From: DASQTB01 sp035642095
GTDB taxonomy: Bacteria > Actinomycetota > UBA4738 > CALAEC01
DNA length: 19,716 nucleotides
Direction of reading: 5' to 3'
Assembly (NCBI GenBank): GCA_035642095.1
Contig: DASQTB010000038.1
Coordinates: 1 to 19,716, forward strand
In this document: piece by piece, positions 6,877 through 13,550 of the stretch
Position numbering within the stretch: the stretch's first letter is position 1
Layout of the letters: each line of letters begins with the position of its first letter
The notes under the pieces: generated by a model
Seen by the model: the letters and a program-made list of their open reading frames with translations, nothing else
The model's database searches: none
Told to the model about the DNA's origin: nothing
Translations under genes and position numbers: made by a program

Positions 6877-7368
6877 TTGACTTCTGAACCAGCGCTCGAC
6901 GCCGTCGACTGGGGGATCCTCCGGGAGCTTCAGGCCAACGCCCGGATCACCTACACCGAGCTGGGCCGGCGAGTGGCCCTCACGGCGCCGGCCGTGGCCG
7001 AGCGGGTCCGCCGCCTGGAGGAAGCCGCGGTCATCACGGGGTTCCGGGCCCAGCTTGATCCCGCCGCCATCGGGTACCCCGTCACCGCGTTCGTCAGGTG
7101 GACCGCTGCCGGGCCCGACTGCTCGCAGCTCGGAGAGGTGGCCAAAGAGATCCCCGAGATCGTGGAGTGCCATCGCATCACCGGTGAAACGTCGTATCTG
7201 GTGAAGGTGGTCGCTCGAGACGTCCGTGACCTGGAGGACCTCATCGACCGGATGATGCCGTGGGGCTCCACGATCACGTCGGTCGTGCTGTCCTCACCGG
7301 TCCGGCATCGCGTGCTCGAACCGGCCCCCGCCGAGTCCGAGAAAGGCGCGGACGGACGGACGGCCTGA
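6877..7368 (+). CDS. Lrp/AsnC-family transcriptional regulator
   Basis: This 163-residue protein has an N-terminal winged helix-turn-helix (about 7-60: LDAVDWGILRELQANAR, then ELGRRVALTAPAVAERVRRLEE). A RAM ligand-binding/oligomerisation domain follows (about 66-145), with the hallmark ECHRITGETSYLVKV and a SVVLSSPV closing strand. Such regulators sense amino acids and often control adjacent transporters. The TTG at 6877 is chosen because AGAGGAA lies 6 nt upstream and the residues that follow match the family's N-terminus. It is divergent from the EamA exporter and separated from the monooxygenase by 19 nt. A dyad in the divergent region is the likely autoregulatory site. The effector is not known. 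Confidence 0.88.
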   Translation: MTSEPALDAVDWGILRELQANARITYTELGRRVALTAPAVAERVRRLEEAAVITGFRAQLDPAAIGYPVTAFVRWTAAGPDCSQLGEVAKEIPEIVECHRITGETSYLVKVVARDVRDLEDLIDRMMPWGSTITSVVLSSPVRHRVLEPAPAESEKGADGRTA

Positions 7369-7374
7369 CGCTGA

Positions 7375-7387
7375 TAGGGTTTCGCCC
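7375..7387 (+). promoter_or_regulatory. Leaderless promoter of the luciferase-like monooxygenase
   Basis: TAGGGT (7375-7380) is 7 nt before the GTG at 7388 and follows the Lrp stop by 6 nt. The same TAGGGTT(T)CG context is repeated at 1564 and, on the minus strand, at 9989, suggesting a shared promoter type. No Shine-Dalgarno is visible. Confidence 0.5.
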
Positions 7388-8425
7388 GTGACGATCCGAA
7401 TCGGCCTCGGACTGTTCACCGGACAGATCCCTTCCCACGTGAATCGGACCTTCGCCGAGGAGTACCGGGACGTGGTCGAGCTGGCCCGTCTGGCCGAGAC
7501 GCTGGGGTTCGACTCCGTGTGGGTCAGCGAACATCACGGGTCCAGCGACGGCTACCTCCCCTCGTTGCTGCCGATGCTGGGCGGACTGGCCACGGCCACC
7601 GATCGGGTGGCCATCGGCACCGGGGTCATCCTGACGCCGTTCCATCACCCGCTCCGGCTGGCCGAAGATGCCGCGGTGGTCGATCAGCTCTCCGGCGGGC
7701 GCCTGGTCCTCGGCCTGGGGCTGGGCTGGCGGGAGGAGGAGTTCCGGATGTTCGACGTGCCGGTCAAGGAGCGCGTCCGGAGGACGACGGAGACCGTCGA
7801 GATCCTGAGGAAGGCGTGGACCGGGCAGCGCTTCTCACACGACGGGCGGATGTTCTCCTTCGACCGGGTCAAGGTCACTCCGCCCCCCGCTCGGGACGGC
7901 GGTCCGCCGATCTACCTGGGCGGATTCGTCGAGGACGCGGTGAGGCGGGCCGGGCGGCACGGCGATGGCTACATCCGCAGCCGAGGCGGTTTGAACTCGG
8001 CCAAGGAAGCCCTGACCTGGTTCGAGGCGGGGGCCCGGGAGGCGGGGCGGGATCCGGATCGCCTGGGATGGGCCCAGCTCCAGAACGCCTTCGTGTGGGA
8101 GGACGGCGACGCGTGGGATGTGGTCCGGGCCGGCGCGGCTCACCAGCTCGGCGTGTACGAGGGGTGGCGCGTCGGATCCGACACCCCGGAGCGCGAGGAG
8201 CTCGACGTCGTCCCGCCAGACGAGGACACCCTCCGGAAGCTCACCCCGGCCGGGGACCGCCACGAGGTGATCCGGGCCCTCCGCCCCCTGGTCGACTCCT
8301 TCGCCGACCGAGAGGAGTTCCATCTGGTGGTCCGGCTGCACTATCCGGGGATGGATCTCCCCACCGCATCCCGGGCGGTCGAGCTCTTCGGCGAGGCGGT
8401 GCTTCCCGCCCTGAAGGGCGCCTAG
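7388..8425 (+). CDS. LLM-class (luciferase-like) flavin/F420-dependent monooxygenase
   Basis: This 345-residue TIM-barrel protein belongs to the bacterial luciferase superfamily. Diagnostic stretches are LARLAETLGFDSVWVSEHHG (about 32-51), VAIGTGVILTPFHHPLRLAEDAA (about 76-98), LSGGRLVLGLGLGWREEEF (about 102-120), PPIYLGGF (about 174-181) and GRHGDGYI (about 190-197). Members use FMNH2 or F420H2 to oxidise or reduce small molecules; which cofactor and which substrate cannot be told from sequence, though F420-dependent members are common in actinobacteria. It follows the Lrp regulator on the same strand but appears to have its own leaderless start. The stop shares a CTAG with the convergent lipoprotein gene. 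Confidence 0.85.
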   Translation: MTIRIGLGLFTGQIPSHVNRTFAEEYRDVVELARLAETLGFDSVWVSEHHGSSDGYLPSLLPMLGGLATATDRVAIGTGVILTPFHHPLRLAEDAAVVDQLSGGRLVLGLGLGWREEEFRMFDVPVKERVRRTTETVEILRKAWTGQRFSHDGRMFSFDRVKVTPPPARDGGPPIYLGGFVEDAVRRAGRHGDGYIRSRGGLNSAKEALTWFEAGAREAGRDPDRLGWAQLQNAFVWEDGDAWDVVRAGAAHQLGVYEGWRVGSDTPEREELDVVPPDEDTLRKLTPAGDRHEVIRALRPLVDSFADREEFHLVVRLHYPGMDLPTASRAVELFGEAVLPALKGA

Positions 8426-9261
8426 GGCGACGCCGGACGGGGCCTCCACCGCCGGATCGCCATCAAGCCGAGCCCGCCGAGCAGGGCCAGCGGCAGCACG
8501 TATCCCAGCGCCACAACCAACCCGGCCACCACGGCCAGGAACCCGTCCACCGCCCCGTCGACCGCCCGGTCGAAGGTCCCCGGCGCATCGGCGCCCTCCT
8601 CGGCCAGAGCCACCGTGATCGTTCCGAACGAGGTCTGGTCTCGAAGGTACCGGAGGCGTCCCTGGATCTCCTCGATCCGGAGCCGAACCCCCGACAGCTC
8701 GTTCTGGACGCGGATGGTGTCTACAATCGACACGGCGTCGTCGAACAGCCGGAGAAGCACCGCCTCCTGAGCCTCGAAGTTTCGCAGCCGGGCCTCGAGG
8801 TCCACGAACTCCTGGCCCACGTCTTGCCCGGCGACCCGCCGCCGACTCACCTCACCGAGTCCCGCCAGATCCGCCAGAGCCTCCTCGAACCGGTCCGACG
8901 GAACCCGGAGGGTGAGCGAACCGGTCCGACCTTCCTCGCCCCCCGTCGTGCTGGAAACCACGAACCCGCCGTACCGCGCGGCCACCGAGGCCGCGGCGTC
9001 CAGGGCGCCTCCCAGCCCATCCCGCTCGACCTCGACCGAGAGGTCGGCGGTCTTGATGACCGACGGCCCGACCGCCGGCACGGCGAGCGGAGCCCCCGAG
9101 GAGCCGTCCTGGGCGCCTCCCGCCGCATCGGCTCCTTCCGCGCTCTGCTCCAGAGCCGGCTTCCCACCGCCCGCCCCGCCTCCCTCTTCGGCGTCTCCCG
9201 CACACGCCGACAGGCCCACCAGCAGGGCGATCGCCCCCCACCCCACCCCCGTCCTTCGCAT
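8422..9261 (-). CDS. DUF4349-type lipoprotein
   Basis: This 279-residue protein has a lipobox LSAC with Cys20 as lipidation site, then a low-complexity Gly/Ala/Glu linker to about residue 62. The conserved domain (about 66-230) contains IKTADLSVEVE, YGGFVVSSTTGG, LTLRVPSDRFEEAL, DVGQEFVDLEARLRNFEAQE and LRYLRDQTSFGTITV. This order matches DUF4349 envelope proteins: two antiparallel beta segments flanking a coiled coil. A C-terminal transmembrane helix (about 243-267) is followed by an Arg-rich tail, so the domain is tethered at both ends on the outer face of the membrane. No catalytic role is known for the family. GGGAGG lies 4 nt before the ATG. The gene overlaps the monooxygenase by 4 bp, tail to tail. 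Confidence 0.82.
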   Translation of the reverse strand: MRRTGVGWGAIALLVGLSACAGDAEEGGGAGGGKPALEQSAEGADAAGGAQDGSSGAPLAVPAVGPSVIKTADLSVEVERDGLGGALDAAASVAARYGGFVVSSTTGGEEGRTGSLTLRVPSDRFEEALADLAGLGEVSRRRVAGQDVGQEFVDLEARLRNFEAQEAVLLRLFDDAVSIVDTIRVQNELSGVRLRIEEIQGRLRYLRDQTSFGTITVALAEEGADAPGTFDRAVDGAVDGFLAVVAGLVVALGYVLPLALLGGLGLMAIRRWRPRPASP

Positions 9262-9340
9262 GGCGCCTCCCTTCTCCGACGTCTTGGATGGACGAAGCGG
9301 GTCGACCGTTCCCGGGGGTGCGGCGCCGGCCCTCGGAGGT

Positions 9341-9352
9341 TAGGCTGAGGCC
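9341..9352 (+). promoter_or_regulatory. Leaderless promoter of the CBS-domain gene
   Basis: TAGGCT (9341-9346) lies 6 nt before the GTG at 9353, within the 91-bp gap that diverges from the DUF4349 lipoprotein. No Shine-Dalgarno precedes the GTG, while the divergent lipoprotein has a clear one, so the two genes use different initiation modes. Confidence 0.5.
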
Positions 9353-9739
9353 GTGAGCACGGTCGGCGACATCATGAGCACAGGGCTCTTCTCGATCGAG
9401 CCGACCACGACCGTGGCCGAGGCGGCCACGGTGATGGGCGAGCGGCGCATCGGCTCCGCCCTGGTCATGGAGGACGACATGTTGCTCGGCATCTTCACGG
9501 AACGCGACATCGTCCGGGCCCTGGGGGAGCACTTCGACGCGGCCGGCCATCCGGTGTCCGACTGGATGACGCCCAACCCGGTGACGGTCGAAGCGTCGAC
9601 CCCGGTGGAAGATGCCCTGCGGATGATGCTCGATCGGAACTTCCGCCACCTGCCGGTGGCCGAGGGTGGGCGGGTCAGCGGCATCGTGTCGATGCGCGAC
9701 CTCACCGCGGCGGGCGTCGCCGCCCCCTCGGAAGGCTAG
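9353..9739 (+). CDS. Two-CBS-domain protein
   Basis: This 128-residue protein is a Bateman module with nothing attached. CBS1 spans about 1-62 (MSTVGDIMSTGLFSIEPTTT to GIFTERDIVRAL) and CBS2 about 66-122 (VSDWMTPNPVTVEASTPVED to GIVSMRDLTAAG). Each ends in the typical G-I-x-(T/S)-x-R-D-(I/L) motif that contacts adenosyl ligands. Such stand-alone CBS pairs sense AMP, ATP, SAM or NAD(H) and act on a partner protein, usually unidentified. The GTG start has TAGGCT 6 nt upstream. The gene ends tail to tail with the 79-residue protein gene, sharing CTAG. A link to the nearby sugar-phosphate operon through adenylate sensing is speculation from position. Confidence 0.88.
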   Translation: MSTVGDIMSTGLFSIEPTTTVAEAATVMGERRIGSALVMEDDMLLGIFTERDIVRALGEHFDAAGHPVSDWMTPNPVTVEASTPVEDALRMMLDRNFRHLPVAEGGRVSGIVSMRDLTAAGVAAPSEG

Positions 9740-9975
9740 GCCTTCTCCGCAGCGGCGAACCCGGGACGCGGCTTGTCCGGGAGGTCCGCGGCCGCGTCCT
9801 TCAGGGCCTCCCACACCGCCCGGAACACGTCGCCCGCGTACTGGGGAGGCTGGGAGCTCTCCCCGCCCATAGCGCCGCGAAGCGCCGACGCGGTCACGTC
9901 CACGGCCTTCTCGAACAGCTGCCAGTCGATCTCCCGGGCCATGCGGCGAACCTCCTCGTCGGTCGGTGAGGCCAT
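9736..9975 (-). CDS. Small hypothetical protein (79 aa)
   Basis: This 79-residue protein is not recognised. It is acidic at the N-terminus (SPTDEEVRRMAREIDW) and helical throughout, with a Gly/Ser/Pro-containing break at about 36-45, then a second amphipathic helix (YAGDVFRAVWEALKDAAADL) and a Pro-rich end. There is no signal peptide or membrane segment. It lies 11 nt downstream of the ferritin-like gene on the same strand. It is probably the last gene of that unit, with an additional leaderless promoter of its own. The longer in-frame reading upstream is composition noise overlapping the ferritin-like gene. The stop shares CTAG with the CBS gene. A small adaptor to the diiron protein is only a positional guess. 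Confidence 0.6.
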   Translation of the reverse strand: MASPTDEEVRRMAREIDWQLFEKAVDVTASALRGAMGGESSQPPQYAGDVFRAVWEALKDAAADLPDKPRPGFAAAEKA

Positions 9976-9989
9976 CAGGCCGAACCCTA
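9976..9989 (-). promoter_or_regulatory. Leaderless promoter overlapping a stop codon (79-aa gene)
   Basis: The minus strand reads TAGGGT (9984-9989) followed by 8 nt and the ATG at 9975. The TAG of the hexamer is also the stop codon of the ferritin-like gene. It is the second case in this window of a stop serving as the start of a -10-like element. Confidence 0.4.
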
Positions 9990-10835
9990 CCGAACCCGGG
10001 CCGCGGCGTCGGCCAGACGGCGCCGAACCGTCGGATCGCGCAGGTAGGTCTGGGTCAGCGGGTCCGGCTTCGACCGGAACGGGTTCAGGGCCCGCCCGTA
10101 TCGCCGGACGACGGCGGACGCCATCATCGCCCCACGTTCCGAGGCACCGAACGCGGACAAGGGTCTCCGAAGGACACCCATCCGGGTCAGACGGAGCTCG
10201 GCCGCCCCGGCCGTCGCTCCGAGGAACCCGGGCATCCGGGACAGGACGGGGTGATCGCCGAACCGCCGCCGGGTCCATCCGGCCAGGCGCCGAACAACGG
10301 CCAGCGAGACCAAGGACAGCCCCAGGAGGTGCCGGGCCTGCCCGGGATCCCGGCGCAGCGCCCTGATCGTCTGGTCCTCCCCGAACGACACGTGCCCTTC
10401 CTCCTGCCGGGACAAGCCGACCAGGAGACTGCGGATCTCCGACTCGGGGAGCGTGTCGATCAGCGCGTAGATCGCCATCAGCACCAAGCCCTCGCCGAGG
10501 GCCATCTCCAGGCAGGTGTGCTCCACGAACGTGCCACCGGCAAAGTCGGTGGCCAGGAACTTGAGCGCCGGATGGGGCGGCTGGGGCTCCACGTCCAGCG
10601 AACGGAGGATGCGAAGGAACAGCTTGACGTGAGCCATCTCCTCGTTGGCCTGACGACCCAGGAACTGCGCCGCGTCGAAGTCCGGCGCTCGGGCCAGCCA
10701 CTCGCCGACCTGCACCCCGGTCACCTCGCCGAACAGGAACTGGCTGAAGATCCAGGTCAGGACGTCCCGGTCACGCTCCAGATCGAACCGGGCCCCGCCG
10801 AAGTCGAAGGTCTGCTCCTCCCGAGTCAGCAGCAC
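9987..10835 (-). CDS. Ferritin-like diiron-domain protein
   Basis: This 282-residue protein resembles the ferritin/ribonucleotide-reductase-like four-helix superfamily. Metal-ligand candidates are ordered as expected for a diiron site: Glu37 in LFGEVTG (helix 1), Glu66-x-x-His69 in NEEMAHVK (helix 2), Glu110 or Glu115 in CLEMALGEGL (helix 3) and Glu145-x-x-His148 in RQEEGHVSFGE (helix 4). The N-terminal half is therefore a probable oxygen-activating or iron-storing domain. The C-terminal 120 residues are Arg-rich and unassigned. The GTG at 10835 has TAGCCT 6 nt upstream. It lies 42 nt after zwf on the same strand, so it may be partly co-expressed with the sugar-phosphate operon. A relation to the R2-like ligand-binding oxidases is possible; the substrate is unknown. 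Confidence 0.72.
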   Translation of the reverse strand: MLLTREEQTFDFGGARFDLERDRDVLTWIFSQFLFGEVTGVQVGEWLARAPDFDAAQFLGRQANEEMAHVKLFLRILRSLDVEPQPPHPALKFLATDFAGGTFVEHTCLEMALGEGLVLMAIYALIDTLPESEIRSLLVGLSRQEEGHVSFGEDQTIRALRRDPGQARHLLGLSLVSLAVVRRLAGWTRRRFGDHPVLSRMPGFLGATAGAAELRLTRMGVLRRPLSAFGASERGAMMASAVVRRYGRALNPFRSKPDPLTQTYLRDPTVRRRLADAAARVR

Positions 10836-10847
10836 GACCCGAGGCTA
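10836..10847 (-). promoter_or_regulatory. Leaderless promoter of the ferritin-like gene
   Basis: TAGCCT (minus strand, 10842-10847) is 6 nt before the GTG at 10835, in the 42-nt gap after zwf. It would let the diiron protein be expressed apart from the pgi-zwf operon. No -35 consensus is evident. Confidence 0.4.
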
Positions 10848-10877
10848 CACCGGCGGGCCGAACGCCGACGGGGGCCG

Positions 10878-12302
10878 CTACCGGGTCTCCCACCGTCGAG
10901 GAGCGATCAAGGCGTCCGCCTCGGCCGGTCCCCACGTTCCCGGCTGGTACGGAAGGGCGGAGGGGAGGTCTGCGAACACCGGTTCCAGCGCCTCCCAGGC
11001 CCGTTCCAGACCCTCCTGCCGGATGAACAGCGTCTGGTCGCCTCGCATCGCTTCCAGGAGCAGCAACTCATACGCCTCGACCAGCGGCGTATCGAACGTC
11101 CGGCCATAGTCGAACTCCAGCGACGCGCCCTCGAGGTCGATCCCCAGCCCCGGCCGCTGGACGGTGAACGACAGTGAGATGCCCTCGTCCGGTTGGATCC
11201 GGATCATCAGGCGGTTCGGCTCCATGCCGCCGATCCCCTCCCGCTCGAAGATCTGGTGAGGGACGTCACGGAACACCACGCAGGCCTCCGTCACCTTCCG
11301 GGACAGCCGCTTCCCGGTCCGGAGGAAGAATGGAACGCCGGCCCACCGCCAGTTGTCGATCTCCACTTCGAGCGCGGTGAAGGTCTCCACCTTCGAATCG
11401 GGCGCAACCCCGTCCTCCTCCCTATAGCCGCGGTACTGGCCCCGAACGACCCTCGCCGGGTCGACGGAACGCATCGCCCTGAGCACCTTGACCTTCTCGT
11501 CCCGAACCTCCTCGGCGGAGAAGGCCGAAGGCGGCTCCATGGCCAGGAAGGTGAGCACCTGGAACAGGTGGGTCTGGACCATGTCCCGGATCGTGCCGGT
11601 CCGCTCGTAGAACCGGCCCCGGCCCTCGATGCCGATGTCCTCGGCCACCGTCAGCTGGACGTGATCGACGTAGTGTTGGTTCCACAGCGGCTCGAACAGG
11701 GCGTTGGCGAACCGGAGGGCCAGGATGTTCTGAACGGTCTCCTTGCCCATGTAGTGATCGATCCGGAACACCTGCGACTCACCGAAGTGCTCCTGAACCA
11801 GGTGGCCGAGCCCGCGAGCGCTCTCCAGATCGGTCCCGAACGGCTTCTCGATCACGATCCGGGCATTCCGGTTCAACCCCTCCTCGGCCAGCCGGGCCAC
11901 GATGTCGTCGAACGCCTCCGGCGGGGTGGCGCAGTAGAACAGGCGACGCCCCTCGGTCCCCCGGGAGCGATCCAGCGCGTCGAGACGCTCCCGGAGGTGC
12001 GACATGGCCCCCTCGTCTCTGAACTCCCCGGACACGTACGACAGCCCTCGGGCGAAGTCGTCCCATGCCGTCGACTCGACGTCGCACCGACCGTACTCGG
12101 TCACCGACCCCCGAGCCATCCGCCGGAAGTCGTCGTCGGTCATCTCCGTCCGGGCGTAGCCGACGATGGCATATGAGGCCGGCAGAAGGCCTTCGTGGAA
12201 GAGGTGATACAGCGCGGGAAGCAGCTTCCGATGGGTCAGATCACCCGAGGCGCCGAAGATGACGATGGCCGTGGGATCCGGCGGAGCGATCTTGGCCTTC
12301 AC
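10878..12302 (-). CDS. zwf: Glucose-6-phosphate 1-dehydrogenase
   Basis: This 474-residue enzyme oxidises glucose-6-phosphate to 6-phosphogluconolactone with NADP+, the first step of the oxidative pentose-phosphate pathway. It has the dinucleotide motif GASGDLTHRKL (17-27), IEKPFG (151-156), the active-site RIDHYMGKE (180-188) and a second His245 in DMVQTHLFQ that corresponds to the catalytic base. The length is slightly short of the usual 485-510. The GTG at 12302 is chosen because GTGA overlaps the gnd stop by 4 nt, a classic translational coupling. A longer in-frame reading into gnd would add non-homologous sequence. OpcA, the actinobacterial allosteric assembly partner, is not in the window. 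It is the fourth gene of the pgi-Rieske-gnd-zwf unit. Confidence 0.95.
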   Translation of the reverse strand: MKAKIAPPDPTAIVIFGASGDLTHRKLLPALYHLFHEGLLPASYAIVGYARTEMTDDDFRRMARGSVTEYGRCDVESTAWDDFARGLSYVSGEFRDEGAMSHLRERLDALDRSRGTEGRRLFYCATPPEAFDDIVARLAEEGLNRNARIVIEKPFGTDLESARGLGHLVQEHFGESQVFRIDHYMGKETVQNILALRFANALFEPLWNQHYVDHVQLTVAEDIGIEGRGRFYERTGTIRDMVQTHLFQVLTFLAMEPPSAFSAEEVRDEKVKVLRAMRSVDPARVVRGQYRGYREEDGVAPDSKVETFTALEVEIDNWRWAGVPFFLRTGKRLSRKVTEACVVFRDVPHQIFEREGIGGMEPNRLMIRIQPDEGISLSFTVQRPGLGIDLEGASLEFDYGRTFDTPLVEAYELLLLEAMRGDQTLFIRQEGLERAWEALEPVFADLPSALPYQPGTWGPAEADALIAPRRWETR

Positions 12303-13201
12303 GCATCCTCCCGCCGAACCGAATGCCCACCGAATTCCCTCCTGAGGGCCGCGATGATCTTCGCCGCGAACGACTCGTCCTGCCTCGAGGCGAACCGCGC
12401 GAACAGCGAGAGGGCGGTGATCGGAGCGGGGACGTCCCGATCCAACGCGGCCTGGACCGTCCACCGTCCTTCACCGGAGTCCTCCACGAAGCCCTTGACT
12501 TGCTCGAGGCGGGGGTCCTTCGACAGGGCCGAGGCCAAGAGGTCGAGGAGCCACGAGCGGACCACGCTCCCCCGCCGCCACACCTCGGCCACGGCGGGAA
12601 GGTCGAGGTCGAACTCCGATCGCTCCAGGATCTCGAAGCCCTCACCGTACGCCTGGAGAAGGCCGTACTCGATCCCGTTGTGGATCATCTTCACGAAGTG
12701 CCCCGCGCCGGCCGGGCCGACGTGGGCCCAGCCGCCCGGCGGGGCCAGGGCGTCGAGGGCCGGGCGGAGCCGCTCGACGGAACCCCTTTCACCGCCGATC
12801 ATCAGGCAGTAGCCCTCCTCCAGGCCCCAGACGCCTCCGGACACCCCGACGTCCAGGAAGTCGATCCCCCGGGCCCGGAGATCGCGATGTCGTCGCTGGG
12901 AGTCGCGCCAGTTCGAGTTCCCGCCGTCGACGATCAGGTCCCCCTCGGAGAGCGCGTCTGCCAGGGCGCCCACGCTGCCTTCGGTGATGTCCCCCGCGGG
13001 GACCATCAACCACACGGTCCGGGGCGGGTCGAGCTCCCCGACCAGACCGGCGATGTCGGTTGCGGCTCGCGAGCCCTGCGCCTCGGCCGCCGCCCGGGCG
13101 TCCTCGCCGGGATCGAACCCGACCACCTCGTGCCCGGACCGAACAAGGCGAGTGGCCATGTTCCCTCCCATCCGGCCCAGGCCGACCATCCCCAGTCGCA
13201 T
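12299..13201 (-). CDS. gnd: 6-phosphogluconate dehydrogenase, short decarboxylating form
   Basis: This 300-residue enzyme converts 6-phosphogluconate to ribulose-5-phosphate and CO2. The Rossmann motif GLGRMGGNM (7-15), GGNSNW (93-98) and the catalytic block HFVKMIHNGIEYG (168-180; Lys171, His174, Asn175, Glu178) are all present. It is the short form of about 300 residues rather than the 470-residue classical enzyme. The acidic Asp30 at the end of the second beta strand (VVGFD) is the feature that in Rossmann enzymes favours NAD+ over NADP+; this is an inference. The ATG at 13201 overlaps the Rieske stop by one base (TGATG), and the end overlaps the zwf start. The two oxidative dehydrogenases may therefore feed different cofactor pools. 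Confidence 0.93.
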   Translation of the reverse strand: MRLGMVGLGRMGGNMATRLVRSGHEVVGFDPGEDARAAAEAQGSRAATDIAGLVGELDPPRTVWLMVPAGDITEGSVGALADALSEGDLIVDGGNSNWRDSQRRHRDLRARGIDFLDVGVSGGVWGLEEGYCLMIGGERGSVERLRPALDALAPPGGWAHVGPAGAGHFVKMIHNGIEYGLLQAYGEGFEILERSEFDLDLPAVAEVWRRGSVVRSWLLDLLASALSKDPRLEQVKGFVEDSGEGRWTVQAALDRDVPAPITALSLFARFASRQDESFAAKIIAALRREFGGHSVRREDA

Positions 13202-13509
13202 CAGAGCCCGATCCGGAGGTCGTCTCCTTCGACCTGAACCTCGTAGCTCGGCACCGGCTCGGTGGCCGGACCTCCCAGGACGTCCCCCGTGGTCACGTCG
13301 AACTCGCTCCCGTGGCACGCGCAAGTGACGGTGTCTCCGTCGAGGTCGCCTTCGGACAGCAGGCACTGCTGATGGGTGCAGATGTCGCCGAAGGCGTGGA
13401 GCCTCCCGTCGACGTTGGCCACGGCGATGTCTTCACCCCCGACCTGATAGGAACGCATCTCTCCGGGCGGGACCTCCCCCGCCTTGCCGACCGTGGTGAT
13501 CTCGGCCAT
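13201..13509 (-). CDS. Rieske-type [2Fe-2S] ferredoxin
   Basis: This 102-residue soluble electron carrier of the Rieske fold has ligands Cys44-x-His46 (DICTHQQCLL) and Cys63-x-x-His66 (TCACHGSEF), with the downstream DVTTGDVLGGPA and the EPVPSYEVQVEGDDL closing strands typical of BphA3/NirD-like ferredoxins. There is no membrane anchor or oxygenase domain. AAGGAG lies a few nt before the ATG at 13509. It sits between pgi (41 nt upstream) and gnd (1-nt overlap). That firm coupling to NAD(P)H-generating enzymes suggests it takes electrons through an unseen reductase or senses redox state; this is an inference. No oxygenase partner is in the window, although a ferritin-like diiron protein lies downstream. 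Confidence 0.92.
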   Translation of the reverse strand: MAEITTVGKAGEVPPGEMRSYQVGGEDIAVANVDGRLHAFGDICTHQQCLLSEGDLDGDTVTCACHGSEFDVTTGDVLGGPATEPVPSYEVQVEGDDLRIGL

Positions 13510-13550
13510 CCGCGCTCTCCTTCCTCGTGGGGGTCCAAGACTAGTGTCCG

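Noticed and set aside
9976..10701. N-terminal extension of the 79-residue protein through the ferritin-like gene
   Set aside because: The extension is out of frame with the ferritin-like motifs and Arg/Pro-rich; the ATG at 9975 has a well-placed -10 element.
12303..12464. Upstream in-frame start for zwf
   Set aside because: It would overlap gnd by over 160 nt and add residues unlike the family; the GTG in the GTGA overlap is better.
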